Of a stretch of DNA of 64,000 nt, positions 55,615 through 64,000 are shown piece after piece. Made by a program: the position numbers and the translations under genes. Numbering within the stretch: position 1 is the first letter of the stretch; each line of letters begins with the position of its first letter. The notes under the pieces are model-generated. The model searched no databases and was not told the origin of the DNA. It saw nothing but the letters and a program-made list of their open reading frames with translations. This stretch comes from Paramacrobiotus metropolitanus (taxonomy: Eukaryota > Tardigrada > Eutardigrada > Parachela > Macrobiotidae). The DNA is taken from positions 310,001 through 374,000 of the forward strand of contig NW_026570274.1 of assembly GCF_019649055.1 (NCBI RefSeq), written 5' to 3'.

Positions 55615-56756
55615 TGCGAAGGTCTCAAGGCCGTAATTGCGTTTTAGACAAAACGTTCCGGTTTTTCTGTTGGAAATTTCTTTGAACTGGATTCTGTTGG
55701 AAAGTGTTTTCGACAGTTTGCTGTAGATAGTAATTTTTGCAAAATGCATAAAAAAAGGAGTGAAAAGACGATGCTTTAAACTGGTTTCTTTGTGAAGTGA
55801 AAGGAAGGGAAACAGTAAGCTTAGCAAAGACGAGGCTACTCGTAGAAAGCAGTACGACCAATTGCGAAGACGTGCATCAAAGCCAGTATCTGTACAGTTT
55901 GGTGCTTGTTCGAGGTACGCACGAAACCCTGCAAATAGCTAAAGCAGCTTTCAATAAAACTGATATAAAAAATCTTCAGATCTAATTTTAATTTTTGACG
56001 TTTATTTGCGATACTAGCACGGACGAGCCTCGCTCACAAAAATGCGATCAAATGAAAAATTTGCCCCAGTTGGCACGAGAAGGAACAAACTTTTCAGTCG
56101 ATGATTCAATTGAATGGTATCACATGCGGATAATAGCCCCACCCGAGGGCGACAGTAACCCCTTCACCGCCGGCATCCCGAATATATTTTCTTCTCGCCG
56201 CTCTCCTCATACTTCGACCGAGAAATTCGGTTACCGATTAAATAATTAACTCCAAGTGATTAAACTTAAAAGTAATAACTGAACTATACAAAGCAGAACA
56301 ACTGTATTGTACAGCGAGTTATTCTTGTATCAAAGACTTACCGGTAATGTTACATAATATCATCACAATTAAAGCCGCATTTTATCAGTTCGCATCAGGC
56401 TGATAAAATCAGCGATAATCTTGAGCCGCCATTACAGCATTGCACATATGTGCTGAAAGGCGGTTTGGTTTTCCTTTAATGCATGGAAATATTTTCTAGC
56501 ACGCCAGTTCAGCCAAAACTGCAGTCGCTGTAGCAGTTTAGGTTGCCGAATACCGGTTAATTTTGAGCGACGATTCTTCCTACTCGTAATCTGTGGGATA
56601 TAGATATCCCGAGAACTTTCCGCCAAGCGGTTGTTGTGCTTCGAAGTAAACAGAAAAATTTAACATCATTTATTGCTGTTTGCATTTCCGAAAGCAACAA
56701 CACGGGTCAACAAATTTGACGGATTTTAGAGAGTATTTGAAAGAAATCTTGGCAAA
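55615..56756. other. intergenic, no gene seen
   Basis: The frame 55,995-56,249 lacks any family resemblance and splice context. 56,340-56,430 contains an interrupted palindrome (GCTGATAAAATCAGC). Otherwise AT-rich. Confidence 0.3.
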
Positions 56757-57433
56757 ATGGACATGAGACAGGAGCTGTACGAAACCGATATTTCAGTGTT
56801 AAAATGCATTTCCATTTCGCAGATCACACTAAGCATCCTCCTTCTCGGCCTCAGCATGTTCAGTAAGTGCTAAAGTCTTAATAAAATTATTGTTAAACTG
56901 CTTCGTAGCTTTTAAGTGCAGTCTGTACTGTACATACTCGCATTCTCCTTTCAGCCGCGACTATCGACCTCGTGACGCAGATCGGTCTTGGTTTCGCGTA
57001 CCTGTTGTGGTACATCCTTCCCGCCGAGTTCATTCTCGGCTTCCTGACGCTCTTCCTCGGATCCTACGGAGTATACATGATCCGCAATGAAGTCCGTATC
57101 AAGCGACAGTTCGATATTTTGTCGGTCACCAGCATCATCAACTGCATACTGTGCGTCTTCATCTTGGTGTTTGACGGCTTCACTGTGGCGTTTCGCCTGA
57201 TCGCCTTTATGCACGGGGTCTACTTGTACGGAATGGCCCGTACCTCGTCGTTTCTGGATATCCTGGTGCAGTCGCTGGCGATTGTCATACTGGTCCTGAG
57301 TGCCAAGACCGCGCAGATCACTCTCTTTCATGCCGGCATGCTGGCGGGAGGACCACAGGTGGCCACGGAGAATGTCCGTTATCGCAACGAGAAAGCGTCG
57401 GGCGCGGAAAAGCCTCTTCTTGAAGTGCCATAA
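56757..57433 (+). CDS. four-helix membrane protein, two exons
   Basis: Exon 1 56,757-56,862 and exon 2 56,955-57,433 (donor GTAAGT, acceptor CTTTCAG, phase 1), about 194 residues. Four hydrophobic helices: ITLSILLLGLSMF, a second around LPAEFILGFLTLFLGSYGVY, a third around SIINCILCVFILVFDGF, a fourth around ILVQSLAIVILVLS. A short cytosolic tail ends EKPLLEVP. Topology is like MS4A/CD20-type or MARVEL tetraspans, but no diagnostic motif is present. It faces a probable paralogue (58,884-58,339) tail-to-tail. Confidence 0.65.
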
Positions 57434-58338
57434 AGATGAATTAATATCAGTATACGTAAATTTTCTGGGTGCGATTAAGCGAAATCCGTTGCGGTTTTCT
57501 CCTTTATTTCGAAAAACCGTGTTTAATAAAAAAGTATTAAAAAAATAACGATAGACAACGATTTTGCTGTGAGCGGATGCTAGTTCATAATAAAAGCAGG
57601 ATTTATGAGGTCAAGTTAAAGTATCGCGACCGTTTTTTAGAATTTGAACACTGCATAGCGATTTTCAGTTTAGATGCTTTCGCAACATTGTCATATTCTG
57701 CTTGTCCCCGGCAACGTCAGTTGCCTCACAATCTGCTTAATTGCTGGTCTTCGATTTCTGTACCCTTCAAAAGCATTTCATCGGAGTTTTCTCGTGCACG
57801 CAATTGCAACTGTGGTTTAACTTGTACCGTTTCGGCCGTATCCTCGTTGTTTCTGGATGATACCGTAACATAATACGAACATGTTACTCGTGCCTATGAA
57901 TTACAGTACTGTCTGTAAATCCCGTGTTGCTGCACGTGAGGATGCACGTTTCCTTCCATTGTAGTCACGACTCACGAGTAACGTGCCAAAGCTGTAACCA
58001 ACAATCGCATATGCTGGTTGGTCGCGCGATTGCTTCTGCTGTGGTTTCGAAAACATCGCGGGGATTTTACGAGTCACGAATGATGGTAATATGAAAATTA
58101 TGATTGCATTTTTAGACAAGCTGTTTGGAGTTGATCCCCACAATAGCGATCACCAAAATACCCACCGGAACCACAGAACCACGATGTATGTACGTTTACG
58201 TCATATTTTTTTCTAAATCACTTATCACCTTGCAAGCCATAGGGCCGTTGTTGGTCGATGTAACGCACTCATCCCATTTTTTCACAAACCAAGCACACTA
58301 TTATTACAGTCACTTTTACCGGCACAGTAAGACACTTT
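57434..58338. other. convergent intergenic region
   Basis: 3' flanks of the two tetraspan genes. AATAAAAAAG at about 57,525 suits poly(A) addition for the plus-strand gene. Small frames are not supported. Confidence 0.35.
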
Positions 58339-58884
58339 CTAGCATAGAATCTTGACCTCTTCTCGTTTAGCGGCCATCCCACTAATATTTCTAGCTTGAA
58401 CAGCCACGTAGATAGTTATAGACATCAACACTATGGGTGGCAGAAGCATAAGCAGACCGAAAAGCCAGGCTTCCCAAGATAGCGGGCTTCGTACCAACAG
58501 TGTGCCCAAACCCAGGATCTGGCAGCCCAGTGCCATGGCCGTCAAACAGGAGCTGATGATATTCAGTAGCGCCAAGATTTCCATGTAGCTGCTGCTCCGA
58601 ATCCGGCGGAGAAGCATGTGAAAACCGAGAGACGCTGCGGTTATGCTATACAGGCAACTGACCAACAGTAACAGCATCGTGCGTCCAAACAGGGCATACC
58701 GAGTGTAGATCCGAGTCAGAATGCCAAATGAAGCACCTAAACAGATAGATAAAAACTTTATACGCAGCACTTTCGGTTACCAAGAAACAGTTTTACCAGT
58801 AACAGGAATGAAGAAGCCCAATATAAACTGCAGCACAAGGCAGCTGATTATCGCTTTGGAGGAATTAAGTGTTTGTGTCTCCAT
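58339..58884 (-). CDS. four-helix membrane protein, two exons, probable paralogue
   Basis: Exon 1 58,884-58,797 (METQTLNSSKAIISCLVLQF and the start of TM1) and exon 2 58,736-58,339, with donor GTAAAA, acceptor TGTTTAG and matching phase; about 161 residues. Four hydrophobic segments in the same spacing as the neighbour at 56,757-57,433, with a shorter charged tail (AAKREEVKIL). Like that gene it splits within or just after TM1, which supports a tandem-inverted duplication. No family name can be assigned with confidence. Confidence 0.6.
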
Positions 58885-59906
58885 CTTCCGCAGGTCTTTT
58901 TTTATCCGGACAATCAAATTGCTTGCTTTAACAAGCACAGTGCAGTAATTATACGTTACAGTGTGCGGTGTTTAGTAGCCCAGTTAAAGACTTAAAGTAG
59001 GCAATAAAATTCAGTTTGTAAACATATACATCGCGTTGGTTGCGGAGAATCTTTCCCAGTGATTGCATAACGGTTAAATCATCGCATGTCTTTTGCGGTT
59101 CTTCACCGAATGAAAGCCGCAGATGAACTGTAATTTTAATCTGTTTAAAGGATCTTCGCTTGAACATCGCGATCTTTAGAGGTACAAAATACGGTGTGCC
59201 GGCTTTTATGCAATCATTAATCTAATGTATATTCTACAGTTCTAACCGACATGTACGGTTTTAACAACTACAGTATTAATTAACTTGTAGGTACCATACT
59301 TGTGCTTGTAGATTGAAACGTACACTGGTCGTAATCTGCGGATATTTATTTACTTTCGCGTCCCGGATTGTTTGCTTAGAACCTCGAAAGTTTTAACCAA
59401 TCGCAAAATTTTAACTGTTCTACATCCGGCGATCACTTCTAATAAACTCAAAGAAGTAGGAAATTTGTTAGAATGCAATTACTTTTGATTCTGTTTCTGT
59501 CATTCATAGCATAAATCAAGGCTAAAAAACATCAAAATCATGGCACTCACATTTTGACTTAACGAAAAGCCATTTAAATAAAATATCTGCCGAAGCTTTA
59601 ATTATTAACTAAGAAATAACATTTCGCAGCGAGTGATGAGTTTAGAAAAATCTTTACGGTGCATTAAATAACCACATAAATTCAGCAAGAGGATTCGCGA
59701 TACTGACTTCTCTGGAAATTGAGAAGCTGTGGCCTTTTTGTTTCCTTTAAGCTTATGGTATTTTGTTGTGTTGAGCTTTTCTTGGGCGGGATGACGGTGT
59801 GCTTGAAAGAAAACAATTTCAGAAGCATCACTGTAACTGCATGCCGGTAATCTTTACACATGATGAGGAAAGTCACCTAGAACGATAGAATTTAATTCGA
59901 AGGCTA
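58885..59906. other. intergenic, no gene seen
   Basis: AT-rich. Minus-strand frames at 58,949-59,167 and 59,682-59,876 are not supported by motifs or splice sites. Confidence 0.3.
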
Positions 59907-60827
59907 TCAAAGACATTCAATAATTACTCGTACCGGTAATCCAGCGCATCCAGTGTAATAAAGCAATCGGAGCCACAGTACAAGGGTTGGATTTTGCGCA
60001 TGAATTCCTTGAAAATATGTAAGACTGACGATATACGGCAGATAACTAGCTGTGAACCACATCGTAGACGCAAACAACATCTTTACAATTATCAATCGCC
60101 TTTTCATAAGCTTTAAATTACCCACTAGGGCCACCTCGTCGCTGTTCCCTACCTTACGACCACCGCAAAACCTGTTGCGAATTTCTACCAACATAATTGT
60201 GAAGTAGCACAGAAAGGTCAGGCCAATCGGCAAATATAACCCAATCGTAAACAAGATCATCGAAGCAGCGTTCAACGGATTGCGATAATTACATCCCCGC
60301 CATGGGGCAAAGGTCACGACGATCTTTCCAACAATTTCCAGGATTATGGGAAGATTGGCCGTAAAGGGAACCAACCAGCCGAGGACTATAATTAAAATGA
60401 TAACACGGCGCGTCCTCCAGGCGGCATACCTATGGGGATTTACAATGGCAATAAGGCGGTTCACCGCCAGGAAACACTGCGACCACTGACCGGCATCCAC
60501 AACCCATAATAATCCAAAGTAAAAATAGGTACATCCGGTTGGACCAATTTGGAGTCCGGGAAAGTACATTGTGAAGGATAGGGTTATGACGAAGCCTCCA
60601 CAAGTTATAGCCTGGATCAGTAGCAAATGAATTATCAGCACTTGGCAGCCCCAGTGAACTTGTCGATGAAAAAATATCGATGCAGCTAGGATCATGGAGA
60701 GAATACCGCCTGATAATCCCACAAACAGATTACTGGCAAACCAAGCCGTAAAGGCTGAGTGATAACGAATCCATGCCGGGGACGCACCGGGAAAAGATCC
60801 ATTTACAGAAATATTGGAAAAGTTCAT
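59907..60827 (-). CDS. rhodopsin-like seven-helix receptor, intact
   Basis: 306 residues in a single exon. The N-terminus has N-glycosylation sites (NFSNIS, NGSF). Seven helices are visible. The TM3 end reads LAVNRLIAIVNPHRY in place of DRY. ECL2 has a Cys (RGCNYRNP) that can bond with the Cys near TM3. TM5 has LYLPIGLTFLCYFTIML; the third loop is basic; TM6 has ASTMWFTASYLPYIVSL. TM7 is short and lacks NPxxY, ending VRVIIECL, so the C-tail is minimal or a further exon exists. Probably an orphan receptor of a lineage-expanded family, at the plasma membrane. Confidence 0.75.
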   Translation of the reverse strand: MNFSNISVNGSFPGASPAWIRYHSAFTAWFASNLFVGLSGGILSMILAASIFFHRQVHWGCQVLIIHLLLIQAITCGGFVITLSFTMYFPGLQIGPTGCTYFYFGLLWVVDAGQWSQCFLAVNRLIAIVNPHRYAAWRTRRVIILIIVLGWLVPFTANLPIILEIVGKIVVTFAPWRGCNYRNPLNAASMILFTIGLYLPIGLTFLCYFTIMLVEIRNRFCGGRKVGNSDEVALVGNLKLMKRRLIIVKMLFASTMWFTASYLPYIVSLTYFQGIHAQNPTLVLWLRLLYYTGCAGLPVRVIIECL

Positions 60828-62985
60828 GTTAATTGTCAGTTATTACGGACACTTTATAAGGGAAAGAAATCGTTTTTATACCGTAGATAAATGAAACCTC
60901 ATCTGTAATTCAAAATTATCGGAATAAGTGACTCCGAAAGACACAAAGAGGATGCACATGGAAACTTGAAATTGTATTATATCTGAAGATCTATATTATG
61001 GTTGTTGTACTAAATGTCGACCATGACGATAACTGCGAAGTCGAATGGACTGCAAACATGATCAAAATTTGCTACATGACAAAGCGATGAAGCGCGTTCA
61101 CAATACGAAACGCCAATTAATCACAGGTGTATGTGATTAAAGGATGTTGTTCAAAGTTATTGTACCGTTCATACCTCCTGGAAAAGATTTGTGAGCACAG
61201 CTATTTTCTGCGTTCTGGGAAAACTCATTCTGAAATATATTATCCATACGTGGGAGCCGTGATGAAATACGCAAATCCTCGTCCAATACTGTTCTTACGA
61301 CAAAGAGAAACGAGAAATATTTCTTATAGTCAACCGGCATAGCAGAGACATTTTGATGGAAATCGAGCAGGTAGGCGTTATCTGGTTTCGGAACAACAAG
61401 ACATACAAAAGCTTGACGTATCTTAAAAAGAGTCTTCTTAAAAATGTGGAATAGGGACCCCCATGGGAGAATCTCCGGTATTTCGGCCACATGTCGTGTG
61501 GCCGTCATTCAATTTGTCCGCCAGCATCGGCGTTATTAAAGGAGGTGGATACTGTAATTAGCCATATGCATTACGAGGTGTTTGCGTTGTCTCTTTCAAA
61601 CCCTTTCGTTCAAACAAAAATCACACAGTTGTATTATTTTATTAAAACATGATGAGCTACTTGGCAACCGCTACCGCCATTAATTTTTATGACCAGCTTC
61701 TCTAATGACCTTTCGCAAACCATTCTTGCGCTCCTGATTAAAGGCTTCAGGTTTTAATTACTTTCATACAGCCGCAATGTATTCGTTGTGACCAAAAGCG
61801 GATTACCAGGGTCCAGTGTAATTTTGCTCGCTAATTGCGTACCAGCTGGTGGACAAATAGATTCACGTTTGAAAATACGTTCAGTCAACTGCATTCTCGT
61901 CGATCTATCGACATTTTACACTATATGGTGAACAGTAGCCTGTCACACAACAGTCAGACATCGTAATTTAGTTACTGTTGCTCTCATTCTTGCTATTTTT
62001 TAAAAATTAAAATAGACCAACAGTTACATAGTACGTCATGCAGAAGATAATCTCGAGCAGCCGCAGCGGAGAAAGCGCAGCATGAACTATACCCCTACGT
62101 ACGGAACGCGGCAACAGTGATGTTAATAATTAATAAAAGTCAAATTAATATATCAAGCTGTTATCAACATTTGTTACTACCTTTGTAATCGGGGTGGAAA
62201 AGATTTACGTATTCGAAAAAGATAACAAGAAATCGTGGTGCCAAATTTATTATATTTCATAGCAGTGTTTGCTTTGCATCTTATGTGTATCAATAATGAT
62301 AATAATTCTTTTTCAGCTTAGAACGCATGTACACCCGGCTAGTACTTGTACAATACCCCATGCCAACACAGGTACAATACATACAAAAACAATGATTGGT
62401 CGTCGACAGAATTATCTTGCGCCTTTCTGAAATTTATTCAAGCCACCACTGAAATAAACAATTTCGATAAACAGTGTGTTTTGGTGTTATTTTCGAAAAT
62501 CATCATCCGTGTTTGATTTAGAGTTCTTTTCAGTTCTTTTCAGTAAACATCTGTACAGAATCGATAGTGTAGTGCTGCATTTTACGCTACCCGTAGGCAT
62601 TGCGCTATTTTGTTTGCAGTATTTGAAGTACTGCAGCACCGGTGCGGCGGTGGCTATTTCCGGTAAAGGAGAAGATACACGCGTATGCTGCCCCTATGTC
62701 CAATCTATGTGTACAGATACATGCGTACTGTATGTGCTCTATGTGCTGCACCGATAACGCTTTGATCGCATGCTCATGAACTGAGACGTAGTGCAAAGAA
62801 AAATGCAAGTGCGGCACTTGCCGACAGTACAATCCGCTACAAACAAACTGGTTTTCCAAAAATGAAGTTGTTAAGTTGTTCGTTTTTGAAGTTCTGTGGT
62901 ACGCTAATCCATCATTATTGTATACACCATAGTTTCTATCCCGAACAGCAATTTTTCGTAAAATAACTTGGTTAATCACAGATTG
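60828..62985. other. intergenic, no gene seen
   Basis: Upstream regions of the GPCR and the amine oxidase. The frames 61,127-61,342, 61,137-61,508 and 62,476-62,979 look fortuitous. A microsatellite-like TACGAGTA/TACTCGTA pairing recurs nearby but weakly. Confidence 0.3.
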
Positions 62986-64000
62986 ATGGAAACGCCAAAG
63001 ATTAAAGCTAAAGTGGTGGTTGTTGGAGCAGGCGCTGCAGGAATCGCAGCTGCTACGCTACTGTTTAAAAATAATTTCGATGTGATCGTATACGAAGCGT
63101 CTGATCGTATTGGGGGGCGGATGCGCACTCACAAAACGCCGGAAGGTATGTACTCCAGGTCGTATAAAACTTCTGCAGTACGAGTAGAGTTTGGTTTTAA
63201 TGAATGAAGTTTTAATGTTTTAATGAATAGAATGTTTTAATGAATGCACTTTGTACACACAGAATAATGCTACTTACTTGTTAGTATTGTACTTACTCGT
63301 AGTCTCATACTAACCATTATTCTGTATAATTATAACATCATCCTGTTAATCGCCTGTAAATGCTATTAAGCCTTGAACGGCTCCGGGCTATTCAAGTAAA
63401 GAAAAAAGCAAATTTCCTTTCTAAACCTCAGAAAGTTAAAAACTCTTGTTGGGAATACCATAACATTGGCAAAATGCTTGCTAATTAACCAGCGCGTCAC
63501 AATACTAACTTACAAGTTATTACGGAATAGCCAGCTGTCAAGTACTGCAAGATGCGAGCAAACGTAAGCAACCTTGTACGAATATTAAAAATATTGAATT
63601 ACAGAGAAGATCGGCCAGTTGACACAAACTCGTAACGGAAAAACTCTTAACTGGTTGGTCTTATGGGTGGGACAAAAGTAACCGCTAGTACAGTAAATTA
63701 AAGGCCAGCGTCCAGCAAATTCTGCATGCTCGCTACGTGTAGGGCAGTTTGTTTACTGTTGTGCTATAATAGCAAAGTCTGGAATCTACTGTAAAAATAG
63801 AAAAATAGTTTTTCTTGAATTTCTTTGTTTGTGCAATAACTTTTCTGCCGTTTCCCGCGTCATTAATTATCCTTCTCGAAAAGTACAGCAACCTTTATGT
63901 AAGTGAACAGTTTATTGCGTATTGTTAGTGCTGCAGCGTGCGATCACCTTTCTTTGACTTTGTTTATCACAGGATGGATTGAACTAGGCGCGCAGTGGGT
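62986..64000 (+). CDS. flavin amine oxidase (polyamine oxidase-like), 5' part
   Basis: Exon 1 62,986-63,145 encodes an FAD-binding Rossmann motif: VVVVGAGAAGIAAATLL, then VIVYEASDRIGGRMRTH. It ends in phase at GTATGT. After an 827-bp intron, exon 2 begins at 63,973 after TTTATCACAG and reads on in frame as GWIELGAQWV to the window edge, the next conserved block of spermine/polyamine oxidases. The upstream TTG is not needed; ATG 62,986 is the first in-frame Met. FAD-dependent oxidation of spermine or N-acetylpolyamines is expected in cytosol or peroxisome. The rest of the gene lies outside the window. Confidence 0.8.

Noticed and set aside
55995-56249. Possible 84-codon gene
   Set aside because: No start context, splice sites, domains or coding bias distinguish it from chance.

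Overview
The window looks like genomic DNA from a small-genome invertebrate animal. Host genes have short introns (about 45-180 bp) with GT/AG borders. They include class A-type and gustatory-like seven-helix receptors, a BTB-BACK-Kelch gene, a homeodomain pseudogene, two four-helix membrane proteins and the start of a flavin amine oxidase. A tardigrade or similar compact ecdysozoan fits, but that is inference; nothing here fixes the species.

Layout. 1-11,457 is host sequence: a small secreted protein (1,681-2,088 +), a broken GPCR (3,009-3,962 -), a two-exon gustatory-like receptor (6,377-7,511 -) and several non-autonomous inverted-repeat elements (8,080-8,502; 8,946-9,485; 10,430-10,756). 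11,458-22,629 is a Ty3/gypsy LTR retrotransposon on the minus strand, with gag, pol, a cysteine-containing third ORF and about 745-bp LTRs. It is closed by in-frame stops rather than frameshifts. An intronless homeodomain pseudogene follows (22,733-23,368), then the 3' half of a GPCR (24,813-25,357 -).

25,358-48,800 is a 23.4-kb Maverick/Polinton (adintovirus-like) element with inverted terminal repeats of about 165 bp. The plus-strand morphogenesis block (27,153-34,702) carries an unknown early ORF, a TATA-binding-protein-like gene, the FtsK/HerA-type packaging ATPase, structural proteins, a chromodomain integrase, the penton-like minor capsid, the hexon-like major capsid, an adenain-like protease and a small membrane protein. 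A protein-primed family B DNA polymerase (34,742-38,847 -) converges on it. The right part (39,338-47,644) is an unusual module of three spliced genes, one lying between 1.36-kb inverted repeats. Each end carries a BIR-domain gene: an ADP-ribosylhydrolase (ARH3-like) plus BIR locus on the left, and a two-BIR RING inhibitor-of-apoptosis gene on the right. Many core ORFs are split by single-base frameshifts, several at homopolymers, so this is either a decaying copy or an assembly with indel errors.

48,801-64,000 is host again: a BTB-BACK-Kelch gene (49,773-55,614 +) interrupted by a restriction-like-endonuclease type LINE (about 51,084-54,175), two convergent four-helix genes (56,757-57,433 + and 58,339-58,884 -), an intact GPCR (59,907-60,827 -) and the first two exons of a polyamine/amine oxidase leaving the window.

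The most novel material is in the Polinton: a TBP-like gene, an ADP-ribosylhydrolase-BIR locus, spliced nuclear-type genes inside a nested inverted repeat, and one 3'-end motif reused after three separate genes.
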